Positions 25,169 through 32,910 of a stretch of 64,000 bases of DNA are shown here, piece by piece. Below the pieces are notes generated by a model. The model searched no databases, was not told where the DNA came from, and was given only the letters and a program-made list of their open reading frames with translations. The position numbers were made by a program, and so were the translations under genes. The DNA comes from Anaerolineae bacterium (GTDB lineage: Bacteria > Chloroflexota > Anaerolineae > Aggregatilineales > Phototrophicaceae): contig JAJEBY010000016.1 of the NCBI GenBank assembly GCA_022822305.1, positions 124,001 to 188,000 on the forward strand. Reading direction: 5' to 3'. Every line of letters begins with the position of its first letter. Within the stretch, counting starts at the first letter, position 1.

Positions 25169-26101
25169 ATGAGTGAACTTTGGGAACGCGTTGAGCGCCT
25201 GATCGGCCCGGGCAATCTGGATCTGCTGGCCGAGAAAAAGGTTGGCGTCATTGGTTTAGGCTCCGGTGGCGGATTCGTCGCCTTGAGCCTTGCCATGAGC
25301 GGCGTGACGAATTTTGTACTGGTAGATGCTGACGTCCTGGAGTCGGGAAACGTAACGCGGCACGTGGCGGATTTGCGTCATGTCGGCCAGAACAAAGCTG
25401 CCAGCGTGGGCGAATTGATCCGCCATCGCAATCCCCAAGCCAGGATTGAGACGCGCGAGGGGTTAATCGAAGATCATTGGGATTGCCTGCGCGATCTGGA
25501 CATTCTGGTCGTGGCAGTCGATAACGAGCAAGTCAAATACGCCATCAACGAGAAATGCTTGGAGCTCGATCTGGCGGCGTCCTATGCCGGCGTCTACGAA
25601 CGCGGCGAAGGCGGTGATCACGTCATCATCAAGCCCTTTGAAGGTCCGTGTTATGCCTGCTGGTCGGAGGCGACGCGCGAAGGCGTCAAGATCGCCATGG
25701 ATTCCGCGGGCGCCATGGACTACGGCTTGGTGGGTGAAACCGGCGTGCTGGCCAGCGAACCCGGCTTATGGGTCAATGTGACCAAGGTGGCGGGCATTCA
25801 GACCGACCTGGTCTTGAACGAATTGCTCAGCGGCAGTTCCGCTCACCAGGACATGCCTGCCAATACTATTATCGTCACCAACGTCTATATGGATGTTATC
25901 GAGGGTCAGCAAAGTGATCCGCATACCAGCATTTGGGCCGAGATCGAGCGCGACCCGGATTGCCTGGTCTGTGGGGAGCGGATGAAGCAAGGGATGAGTC
26001 TGCTGGCCAAGGAAGACGATGGAGCGATTTCGCTCGACGAGCTGGCCGCTTCCGCTTTGATCCCGGACATCGTCTTTGAAGAAGAAGAGCCGGACGATTA
26101 G
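25169..26101 (+). CDS. ThiF/E1-like adenylyltransferase
   Basis: 310 residues. Rossmann nucleotide site 'VGVIGLGSGGGFVALSLAMS' (Gly29 onward), then 'FVLVDADVLESGNVTRH' with Asp54, Asn61 and Arg64, Lys76, and 'VVAVDNEQVKYAIN' with Asp118: the E1/MoeB/ThiF ATP site. Two CxxC pairs (Cys161/164 in 'CYACW' and Cys265/268 in 'CLVCG') would bind zinc. It would adenylate the C-terminal Gly of a ubiquitin-like or sulfur-carrier protein. No thiS, moaD or Ubl gene is adjacent. ATG at 25169 has GAGG nine bases upstream. It starts 92 bp after the JAB-like gene and ends convergently with the next gene, overlapping four bases. Confidence 0.88.
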   Translation: MSELWERVERLIGPGNLDLLAEKKVGVIGLGSGGGFVALSLAMSGVTNFVLVDADVLESGNVTRHVADLRHVGQNKAASVGELIRHRNPQARIETREGLIEDHWDCLRDLDILVVAVDNEQVKYAINEKCLELDLAASYAGVYERGEGGDHVIIKPFEGPCYACWSEATREGVKIAMDSAGAMDYGLVGETGVLASEPGLWVNVTKVAGIQTDLVLNELLSGSSAHQDMPANTIIVTNVYMDVIEGQQSDPHTSIWAEIERDPDCLVCGERMKQGMSLLAKEDDGAISLDELAASALIPDIVFEEEEPDD

Positions 26102-26643
26102 CTCGCGCTCATTTCTCTTTTCCAGTTGTCAAGGATATCGGTCAACGCCTGTCGATGCGCCAGACGGTCTCGTGATGTGAACCTGGCGCAGTAGAGCGTG
26201 GAATCGGCAGCGGATGGCGCGCCACCATCGTCCTCATAATAGAGCGTGAATCCATTCTGAATGGCTACGTGATAGACGCCCGCATCATATACCGGCGCGC
26301 GATAGGGCAGGCGTCGCCTGCCGATCGTTAGCAATAAATCCGTCCCTTGATAGGTCGCCCATACGCCCAGCAATTCGAGCAGCCGATAGCCGTGATAACC
26401 CTTCTGGTGATACCAGATTGCCACCGCCGACCACGCCGATCGTCGCAGCGCCTTGGGTCCGTAGCAAAGGACGTCCGGGTAGTAGAGCGCGGTCAAACTG
26501 GCCAGGCTGTCGTAAGCATTGATCAAATCCAGTGCACGATCATGCGGCGTTTTCGGCTTGTCGTCGCGCGGCTTGCCGCCGAAGGGTCGGCGCGTTGCGA
26601 TTCTATTCAGGATGTCGTCGTAGCGCTGGTCGTTGTCGTGCAT
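26098..26643 (-). CDS. Hypothetical protein convergent with the E1-like gene
   Basis: 181 residues, no family recognised. The N-terminus is charged; the middle is rich in aromatic residues and Leu ('ALYYPDVLCYGPKALRRSAW', 'YHGYRLLELLGVWATY'), and the end is helical ('ALTDILDNWKREM'). It lacks a C-terminal Gly-Gly and does not look like a beta-grasp modifier. Its stop overlaps the E1-like stop by four bases. The link to the conjugation genes is only positional. No clear ribosome-binding site precedes ATG 26643. Confidence 0.6.
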   Translation of the reverse strand: MHDNDQRYDDILNRIATRRPFGGKPRDDKPKTPHDRALDLINAYDSLASLTALYYPDVLCYGPKALRRSAWSAVAIWYHQKGYHGYRLLELLGVWATYQGTDLLLTIGRRRLPYRAPVYDAGVYHVAIQNGFTLYYEDDGGAPSAADSTLYCARFTSRDRLAHRQALTDILDNWKREMSAS

Positions 26644-26721
26644 CGCCTAGTTGAACTCGCGTAAGGGCTGTGTTCTAAATGATTCCAGGTTGGCCAGGCG
26701 AAAAGGTGATTGGTAGGGCAT

Positions 26722-26751
26722 GACAGAAGCGGGCGAACCATCGGCTCGCCC
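26722..26751 (-). terminator. Probable terminator after the DUF1232 gene
   Basis: Minus strand GGGCGAGCC (26751-26743), loop GAT, GGTTCGCCC (26739-26731): nine pairs with one G-U, then GCTTCTGTC. The tail is only partly U-rich. It lies about 100 bp past the stop of the gene at 26851. Confidence 0.45.
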
Positions 26752-26850
26752 ATACATGAGTTCCACTCTTCTGGCAATTGGTCTTCGATTTCAGCACTTA
26801 TCATCACTGAGTCGGCAACACTACCCATTTGCTACACTGCGCAACGCGTC

Positions 26851-27402
26851 CTATGTGATTTGAACGGGCGCAAGCCTGTCCGTAATTCGATCAGATTTAT
26901 GCTTGCGTGTCCACCGTCTGATGACGCTTCTCCAGACCTTGCCGAATAGACGCGCCGCGTTCGCCATGACTATTCGAAACAGCTTTTGAATGACTCTTGC
27001 CGGCTCATCGTCTCCGCGCCAATGGTCGTTTAGAACTTCCGCCCATGCGTCCGGACCGAGACTGGCCATGCCAAATGCGGCGTTTAGGGCAATTGCGAGA
27101 ATGCCGGCGTCGTCAATCAGGCCGGGCACGCCTAGCACGGCCTCCGGAATCAGGTCAAAAGGACTAAGGACATACGCGACTGCCGAGACCAGGGAGAGTT
27201 TCACAGATGCGGGCACTCGCTTGTCGCCGATTAACCCAACGCAAAGCATGAACATGTCGGGAAGCAACAATAGGACTCTTGCGAAGTCCGAATCACCGTT
27301 GCGCTCGCACCAAGCTTTCACTCTGTCACGCCACGCTTCGTACCAGCTCCGCGCCTTGCCTTTGTCAAACTTCGGATCTTTTGAATCTATGTCGTTCGAC
27401 AT
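26851..27402 (-). CDS. DUF1232 (YkvA-like) membrane-associated protein
   Basis: 183 residues from ATG 27402, with GGAGG six bases upstream; the open frame extends to 27561 without support. The DUF1232 signature 'AYVLSPFDLIPEAVLGVPGL' followed by 'IDDAGILAIALNAAFGM' is clear, preceded by the hydrophobic 'RVLLLLPDMFMLCVGLIGD'. The N-terminal 40 residues are charged and the C-terminus is basic. Members are small membrane proteins of unknown function. A terminator-like hairpin follows. Confidence 0.82.
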   Translation of the reverse strand: MSNDIDSKDPKFDKGKARSWYEAWRDRVKAWCERNGDSDFARVLLLLPDMFMLCVGLIGDKRVPASVKLSLVSAVAYVLSPFDLIPEAVLGVPGLIDDAGILAIALNAAFGMASLGPDAWAEVLNDHWRGDDEPARVIQKLFRIVMANAARLFGKVWRSVIRRWTRKHKSDRITDRLAPVQIT

Positions 27403-27532
27403 TTCAGCCCTCCAGCATGAGATTTGCGTAGCCGCACTTCGTACAACACCAAGACCAGCCACACGTGTCGCCAGCGCATAACTACACTCTAGCCGAGGCA
27501 GCTCAATTGTCGAAACTCCAAGAAATGAGGTA

Positions 27533-28540
27533 TTACTCCAACGCCACCTTACCCAGCTCAACGCCCTCGCGCAGCACCTTCTCGTAGGACATGAGCTTGC
27601 GATGGATGCGCATGCCTACCTTCTCATAGAGCGCGACGGCATTGGTCAGGCTTTCGCCATCGACATCCAGTTCGACGGTGCGCAGTCCGCGATCCCAGAA
27701 TGCCGCAAAGCTGCGATACAACATAGCCCCCGCCAGGCCGCGCCGCCGGAATTCGCGCCGTACGCCCACAGCGTCAATGAATCCGATGCCGGGGTGTTTC
27801 GGGGCTTCGGTCAATCCGATCAGGCAGCCGGCGATAACTTCCGATGGTTCATGAATTACAAGCAGCACCAGCGATGGATCGAATTGAGCGCAGTTGTTTT
27901 GCCAGTGTCGGAATTGCGCTAACTCCTTTTCAAAGGGCTGTTCGACGTATCCGAAATGATCGGAAAACGAAGCGAGAACGGTTGCTACCAGCGCTGGCAG
28001 GTCTTCTTCGCGGCGATAGGAACGAAAGGAGAAATCCGCGGGCAGACTTGGCGCTAGCGGCCGCTCAGACATTGTGACGCGCATGTCGAAGGAGGCGCGC
28101 GCGGCTATGAATCCCGCGTCTTCCAAGGCTTTGATCTCGAAATCGAAACTACAGGGCGATTCCGTCTGCACGGCGATGCGCGTACCCGGGGGACAACGGT
28201 CGATGATGTCGTCTGACATATTCGCAACACCTTCAAACAGCTGCGGGCTGAGATTATCGTCTTGATAGTCCGGATGCACGCCCCATTCCAGCCACGGCCG
28301 CACCGGCGTTGCCGCGTTCGCCCACAGTACCGCGTAGGCGGCGAGCGTTCCATCCTTCGCAAAAATGCCGAGCGTATAACGGTCCAGAAAAAAGTCAGGT
28401 TCTTGCCAGGACATTAAAGTGTCACCGACGCTAATGCGCGAGTTGGCGCCGGCAAAGGCTTCAATCGCCGTCGCCGTGTCCGCGAAGGCCTGAGCATCAG
28501 ACAATTGCAGGGGGCGGGAATGGAATCTCGATGTTGTCAT
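27533..28540 (-). CDS. Tandem GNAT acetyltransferase
   Basis: 335 residues with two GNAT-like halves, as in mycothiol synthase and related proteins. The N-terminal half (about 1-165) is degenerate ('LEWGVHPDYQDDNLSPQLFE'). The C-terminal half has the acetyl-CoA loop 'DAVGVRREFRRRGLAGAMLY' and 'LYEKVGMRIHRKLMSYEKVL'. Substrate unknown; no other mycothiol genes are in the window. ATG at 28540 has AAGGA ten bases upstream. Divergent promoters lie between it and the next gene. Confidence 0.82.
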   Translation of the reverse strand: MTTSRFHSRPLQLSDAQAFADTATAIEAFAGANSRISVGDTLMSWQEPDFFLDRYTLGIFAKDGTLAAYAVLWANAATPVRPWLEWGVHPDYQDDNLSPQLFEGVANMSDDIIDRCPPGTRIAVQTESPCSFDFEIKALEDAGFIAARASFDMRVTMSERPLAPSLPADFSFRSYRREEDLPALVATVLASFSDHFGYVEQPFEKELAQFRHWQNNCAQFDPSLVLLVIHEPSEVIAGCLIGLTEAPKHPGIGFIDAVGVRREFRRRGLAGAMLYRSFAAFWDRGLRTVELDVDGESLTNAVALYEKVGMRIHRKLMSYEKVLREGVELGKVALE

Positions 28541-28654
28541 ACGCGAATAATCCTTGAAGCGAAACGAACTTGAAAAATCGGCTCATCTGACACAATCGAC
28601 GGTCGACCCGCTAGGTGGCGAAACCCTCGGGCAACCGCGCCGCTCGGTGGCGCG

Positions 28655-28660
28655 ATTATA
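28655..28660 (-). promoter_or_regulatory. Candidate -10 for the tandem GNAT gene
   Basis: Minus strand TATAAT (28660-28655) is a perfect -10 but no good -35 is found at 16-18 bp. An inverted repeat CGCGCC-7-GGCGCG (28637-28655) lies just downstream of it and could affect transcription or the leader. Confidence 0.35.
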
Positions 28661-28677
28661 GATACCGAAAGTCTTGC

Positions 28678-28706
28678 TTAACAGTGCAATCCTTTTGGGG
28701 TATCAT
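28678..28706 (+). promoter_or_regulatory. Promoter of the membrane-anchored protein gene at 28744
   Basis: TTAACA (28678-28683), 17-bp spacer, TATCAT (28701-28706), both five of six to consensus, 38 bp before the ATG. Confidence 0.6.
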
Positions 28707-28743
28707 ACCGGCGTTTTGACCGGTCTCGCGTATCGAGGAACAG

Positions 28744-29862
28744 ATGAACAAAGCCACCAAACGTTTCACCGTTGTCGTCGGAATCGTAATGTCCGTAGCG
28801 ATGGTCGGAAGTCTGCTGATTCCGCTATTCTCCGGACAGGTGGGCTATACCGAGAATTTGGCCGAAACACCGCGGCCGACGCCCTTGCCCGAGCCGACCT
28901 TTCCGCCGCCGCCCGATGTATCCGTGATTGATTTTGACCAGCTCTTGCTGCATCCGTCCGGCTTATTCACCCTGGCTGTGCCGACCGGTTGGCAGTCTGC
29001 TTCGCACAGCAATACTCCCGACGAGTTGCGCGCCGGTCTGAGCAACAGCGACGCGGTTAGCGTGGTCGAAGCCCGTATCATCAAGAATGACGACGGCATC
29101 AGCGAATCCAGCGACCTGAGCGCGTTCTTCAGCCGCGACTGGCTGGACCGGACCTGGCGGGACTATTGGACTTGGGAAGAAACCAGCCGCAAGATCACCG
29201 AGAATGGAAGCGTAGTAATAGACTTCAATTTGCAGCGCTCGCGCACGCACTTTATCGCCCGGCAAGTGTCCTGGCTGCAAGATGGCGATATCGTTAGCGC
29301 GCGTGTAGTGACGGCTGAAAACGCCCCGCAGGAATTGAAATTCTTGTTGGATGGGACCGTCAATGGCGTGCGGCGTCTGGACGTCTACCGCGATGCGCCC
29401 TTCGATTGGAACGCCTACTTCGACAATACCGACAAGCATATGATTCGCTTCCCCAGCGCGTGGGAAGTCACGGACGCTGCCCAGGGATTGCCTGCGACCA
29501 TCGTCGGCGACGCGGTCACCCTGGTTGTGGAGACGCAGGACGTAGCGCTCAACAGCGAGAACGATGCGACGGATTGGATTGGCAAATGGCGCGATGGCAT
29601 CGAGGCTTTGACCGTTGAATCGGTTGAATCCGGGGACGCGGCCGGTTATCTGGTATCCTATCGCCGCGCCACCCTGGATGGCGCGCCGGAAAGTGGCATG
29701 GCGCTGATGCTGCATGGATCGGACGATCGTCTGCATATGGCGAACGCTCGCGTCAGCGATGTAGATGTCGACTTGTTGGGGGCGGCGAACGACGATTACG
29801 GACTGCGCGAGGTTCTGGATTCGTTCCGTTTGCTGCCAGCGCTGGACGCGTCAACTGACTAG
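28744..29862 (+). CDS. Membrane-anchored extracytoplasmic protein, unknown function
   Basis: 372 residues. One N-terminal membrane segment or signal anchor (about 9-30), then a Pro/Thr linker ('TPRPTPLPEPTFPPPPDV') and two similar beta-rich stretches starting 'HPSGLFTLAVPTGWQS' (about 70) and 'HMIRFPSAWEVTDAAQG' (about 235). Both openings resemble PsbP/DcrB-like domains, in which a Phe/Ile-x-hydrophobic-P-x-x-W pattern begins the fold. Function unknown. ATG has GAGGA five bases upstream. The metallo-hydrolase gene starts 52 bp after its stop. Confidence 0.72.
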   Translation: MNKATKRFTVVVGIVMSVAMVGSLLIPLFSGQVGYTENLAETPRPTPLPEPTFPPPPDVSVIDFDQLLLHPSGLFTLAVPTGWQSASHSNTPDELRAGLSNSDAVSVVEARIIKNDDGISESSDLSAFFSRDWLDRTWRDYWTWEETSRKITENGSVVIDFNLQRSRTHFIARQVSWLQDGDIVSARVVTAENAPQELKFLLDGTVNGVRRLDVYRDAPFDWNAYFDNTDKHMIRFPSAWEVTDAAQGLPATIVGDAVTLVVETQDVALNSENDATDWIGKWRDGIEALTVESVESGDAAGYLVSYRRATLDGAPESGMALMLHGSDDRLHMANARVSDVDVDLLGAANDDYGLREVLDSFRLLPALDASTD

Positions 29863-29914
29863 ATTTCTCGCCGCTCCAATTCATGCCGGCCTTTCGGAAG
29901 GTCTGACGACGGAC

Positions 29915-30685
29915 ATGCGGCAAATCCACCAGATTCAGCCTCAGCTCCACGCGCTGGAAGTGGCCCTGCCGGATTTCAGTGTGCGCGGCGTCGTCATCAT
30001 CGGCGAGCGTTACGCTGCCATTTGGGACACGCTGGTTAGCCCGGCGGATATGGCCGCGCTTCAGCCCTTGGTCGGCGACAAGGCCTTTCACGTCATTTAC
30101 AGTCACGCCCATTACGATCATATCTGGGGCACGCAAGGATTGTGGGCGACGCCGCTGAGTATCTGCGCGCATGCCAATTGTTTGGAACAATTCGGCGGCG
30201 ATGCCCAGCGGACCCTTCAGCAGATGCGGGAAGAGGCACCGGGCATGTGGGACGATGTGATTCTGCATCCTCCAGATCTCACATTTGATACCCGCCTGGA
30301 CCTGGACTTGGGCGGAATCACGCTGGAATTGCACCACCTGCCCGGTCACAGCGAAGACTGCATCGTTGGCTGGCTGCCGGATTGGGGTGTGCTGCTCGGC
30401 GGCGACGCCATCGAAACGCCGCTGCCCGTAGTGAACGACGCCCGTTCCATTCGACCTTGGCTTCAGGCGCTCGAAGGCTGGGCCGCCAATCCAGAGCTGA
30501 GGTTGACAATTCCGTCGCACGGTGTCTTCAATGGCCGGCGCTGTCTCGAATCCACGATAGGCTATTTGCGGTGTCTGCTGGATGGCGATGATTTTGACCT
30601 TCCCGCGCAGCTTGACCCGTTTTATCGGGACACGCACAAGCAGAATCTTCAGTTGGTCAAAGCCGATCTATTGTCTGATGACTGA
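29915..30685 (+). CDS. Metallo-beta-lactamase-fold hydrolase
   Basis: 256 residues from ATG 29915, the first start outside the preceding gene; the open frame overlaps that gene back to 29765. The zinc motif is 'HVIYSHAHYDHIWGTQG' (HxHxDH), then His in 'LHHLPGHSEDCIVGWLPD', Asp in 'LLGGDAIETPLP', and His in 'LTIPSHGVFNG'. It is a generic MBL hydrolase (glyoxalase II or lactonase-like); substrate unknown. Its end overlaps the mismatch glycosylase start by eight bases. Start site is uncertain because the ribosome-binding site is weak. Confidence 0.85.
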   Translation: MRQIHQIQPQLHALEVALPDFSVRGVVIIGERYAAIWDTLVSPADMAALQPLVGDKAFHVIYSHAHYDHIWGTQGLWATPLSICAHANCLEQFGGDAQRTLQQMREEAPGMWDDVILHPPDLTFDTRLDLDLGGITLELHHLPGHSEDCIVGWLPDWGVLLGGDAIETPLPVVNDARSIRPWLQALEGWAANPELRLTIPSHGVFNGRRCLESTIGYLRCLLDGDDFDLPAQLDPFYRDTHKQNLQLVKADLLSDD

Positions 30686-31226
30686 TGTCTTGCCCGACGT
30701 CTTGGGGCATGGGCTGATCGTCGTGTTCTGTGGAACGGCTGCCAGCAACGCGTCCGCGGCGGCCGGCGCCTACTACGCCAATCCAGGCAACAGGTTCTGG
30801 AGCGCGCTTTACTCTACTGGCATAACTCCACGATTGTTCGATCCGCGCGATTTTCGGAAGCTGTTTGCATTGCGGATCGGACTGACGGATCTCGCGAAGC
30901 GCGCCGTTGGAAGCGACCGCGACTTGAGCGCATCGGACTTTGATTCAGCGACGTTTGCCGCGAAGATTCAACGCTGGCAGCCACAGATTGTCGCCTTCAC
31001 CAGCAAGCGCGCCTTCCATGCCTGGCGCGGACCGTCGCCGCGAACGCGGATTGACTACGGCTGGCAGGCGGAGATGATCGGCGCGACCAAGTTGTTTGTA
31101 CTGCCGTCGCCCTCCGGAGCTGCGCGCCGCTATTGGGATATCTCACATTGGAAAGCCTTGGCGTCCGCGTATCAGGCGCAGATGGCCAAGGGCTTTGGGA
31201 TAGCGAATGCGTGTTTACCGCAGTGA
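30678..31226 (+). CDS. mug: Mismatch-specific uracil/thymine DNA glycosylase (MUG-like)
   Basis: 182 residues from ATG 30678. UDG-superfamily motif 1 region is 'VVFCGTAASNASAAAGAYYA', followed by 'NPGNRFWSALYSTGITPRLF' (family wording NRFW) and motif 2 'VLPSPSGAARRYWD'. In E. coli MUG motif 1 is GINPG with the catalytic Asn; here it reads GTAAS, so catalysis must differ or use another residue. It would excise uracil or thymine mispaired with G. It overlaps dut by 20 bases and the MBL gene by eight, so the three genes form one transcript. Confidence 0.82.
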   Translation: MTDVLPDVLGHGLIVVFCGTAASNASAAAGAYYANPGNRFWSALYSTGITPRLFDPRDFRKLFALRIGLTDLAKRAVGSDRDLSASDFDSATFAAKIQRWQPQIVAFTSKRAFHAWRGPSPRTRIDYGWQAEMIGATKLFVLPSPSGAARRYWDISHWKALASAYQAQMAKGFGIANACLPQ

Positions 31227-31644
31227 AAAGCTGAAAGCACTGGAGATCGCGTTCAACGCGCCGCGCGCCGGCGACGCCGGTTACGATCTGCGCGCCATCG
31301 CCGCCTGCCGCGTGGCGCCCATGGCGCGGGCGCTGGTGAAGACAGGACTGCATCTTGAGATACCGGCGGGATTCGTCGGATTGGTCAAGGACCGCTCCAG
31401 CATAGCAGCCGCCGGCCTACATACGCTAGCAGGCGTCATTGACAGCTCGTACCGCGGCGAACTGAAGATCTTGCTCGTCAACCTCGGCGCAGCTGAATTT
31501 GTGATTGAGGCCGGGCAAAAGATCGCGCAGCTGCTGATCGTGCCCGTGTATGTTGATCCGATCACGTTCGTTGAGACGCTGGATGAACTTTCAGCAACAG
31601 AACGCGGCGCCGGTGGATTCGGCTCTACGGACAATCTGGCCTGA
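31207..31644 (+). CDS. dut: dUTP diphosphatase
   Basis: 145 residues, trimeric dUTPase type. It hydrolyses dUTP to dUMP, keeping uracil out of DNA. All five motifs are present: 'AGDAGYDLRA' (21-30), 'DRSSIAAAG' (62-70), 'GVIDSSYRGELKILLVN' with catalytic Asp79, 'KIAQLL', and 'RGAGGFGST' (133-141). It overlaps the mismatch glycosylase gene by 20 bases; both protect DNA from uracil. Confidence 0.96.
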   Translation: MRVYRSEKLKALEIAFNAPRAGDAGYDLRAIAACRVAPMARALVKTGLHLEIPAGFVGLVKDRSSIAAAGLHTLAGVIDSSYRGELKILLVNLGAAEFVIEAGQKIAQLLIVPVYVDPITFVETLDELSATERGAGGFGSTDNLA

Positions 31645-31664
31645 CTGCCGTCGGCGTCGCAAGT

Positions 31665-32402
31665 CTATAGGAGTGACCCTCCATCCACGACAATCACTTG
31701 CCCGGTGATGAAGTCCGCCGCGTCCGAACAGAGGAAGAGCGCTGCCTTGGCGATATCATCCGGCCTGCCGGCTCGATTCAACAGAACACGTTCCGGCGCG
31801 ACCCGGGGCAAATCACCGTCGTCGATGTTGCCGGCGGCGATGGCGTTGACGCGGATTCCATGCGGCGCGAGCTCGCGCGCGGCCTGGCGTGTCATGGCGA
31901 TTATGCTGCCCTTGCTGGCGGCATAAGGAATTCCTGAGGGAATCGTCTGATGATAACCCGCCGTAGACGTCAGATTGATCATGCGTCCGCCGCCTTCGTC
32001 CGCCATCACCCGCCCAACCAATTGCATGCAAAAAAATGTGCCGGTTGAATTGACCTCGAGCTGGCGACGCCAATCCCATTCATCAATATTCAGCATCGGT
32101 TCGGCTTTGAAAATGCCTGCGGCATTGACCAGTATGTCAATCCGGCCATAGGCATCTCGGACTTGCTCGATCATGTTCGCCGTCTGAAACCGATTGGAGA
32201 CATCAGCTCGCAGGGCGACGCAGGCGCCGCCTTGAGCGTGAGCTTCTTCAGCCACCGTTTCGGCGCGCTCGATATTCAGGTCGCTAATGGCTACAGCCGC
32301 GCCGCTCTGCGCGAGCGTGAGCGCGATGGCGCGCCCGATGCCGGCGCCGGCGCCGGTGACCAGCGCGGATTGGCCGGCCAGATCAACGCTGAATGAAGAC
32401 AC
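31665..32402 (-). CDS. Short-chain dehydrogenase/reductase (FabG-like SDR)
   Basis: 245 residues, classical SDR. Cofactor loop 'LVTGAGAGIGRAIAL', then 'ILVNAAGIF' (NAG), catalytic Ser in 'INLTSTAGYHQTIPSG', Tyr/Lys in 'IPYAASKGSIIAMTRQ', and 'DFITGQVIVVDGGSLL' at the C-terminus. The acidic 'SDLN' after the second strand favours NAD(H). Substrate unknown. It is the third gene after gatB and ssb, 11 bp past ssb. Confidence 0.92.
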   Translation of the reverse strand: MSSFSVDLAGQSALVTGAGAGIGRAIALTLAQSGAAVAISDLNIERAETVAEEAHAQGGACVALRADVSNRFQTANMIEQVRDAYGRIDILVNAAGIFKAEPMLNIDEWDWRRQLEVNSTGTFFCMQLVGRVMADEGGGRMINLTSTAGYHQTIPSGIPYAASKGSIIAMTRQAARELAPHGIRVNAIAAGNIDDGDLPRVAPERVLLNRAGRPDDIAKAALFLCSDAADFITGQVIVVDGGSLL

Positions 32403-32413
32403 GATGCTATTGA

Positions 32414-32884
32414 CTAGAAGGGGATATCATCAATTGTGCTGGGCGGTTCAGCATAATTCGACGCGCGTTCGTCGCCGCGGTATCCTTCGCGGCCGCCACC
32501 GCGTTGACCGCCGCCACGCTGACCGCCGCCGCTCTGGAAATCGCCGCCGTCCCGACCGCCGCTCAGGAACTGCACACTGCGAGCGGTCATGTCTAGTGAG
32601 GCGGCTGCTTCGCCACTGTTGTTGATGTACGCGCGCGCCGACACGTTTCCGATCACCAGGACTTGCCTGCCTTTGGCAAGATAAGTGTTGCAGTTTTCCG
32701 CCTGCGCGCCCCAGACAGCGACGCGATACCAGGTCGTTCGTTCTTGCTGCTCGTTTGACTGTCGGTCACGCCATCGTTCGGACACGGCGACGCTGAAATT
32801 GCAGACGGCGCGCCCGCTCTGCAAATATCGTAATTCGGGATCCCCGCCCAAATTGCCGACGATAATCGTCTGATGCCAGCTCAT
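32414..32884 (-). CDS. ssb: Single-stranded DNA-binding protein
   Basis: 156 residues. OB fold 1-110: 'IIVGNLGGDPELRYLQSG', 'NFSVAVSERW', 'TTWYRVAVWGAQAENC', 'YLAKGRQVLVIGNV'. A Gly/Arg-rich linker (QRGGGQRGGGREGYRG) leads to the acidic tip 'IDDIPF', which docks repair and replication proteins. Start ATG 32884 has GGGAG upstream. It lies between gatB and the SDR gene on one transcript. Confidence 0.96.
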   Translation of the reverse strand: MSWHQTIIVGNLGGDPELRYLQSGRAVCNFSVAVSERWRDRQSNEQQERTTWYRVAVWGAQAENCNTYLAKGRQVLVIGNVSARAYINNSGEAAASLDMTARSVQFLSGGRDGGDFQSGGGQRGGGQRGGGREGYRGDERASNYAEPPSTIDDIPF

Positions 32885-32910
32885 TTTGGTCTTCTCCCAA
32901 AGTCTCTCAT

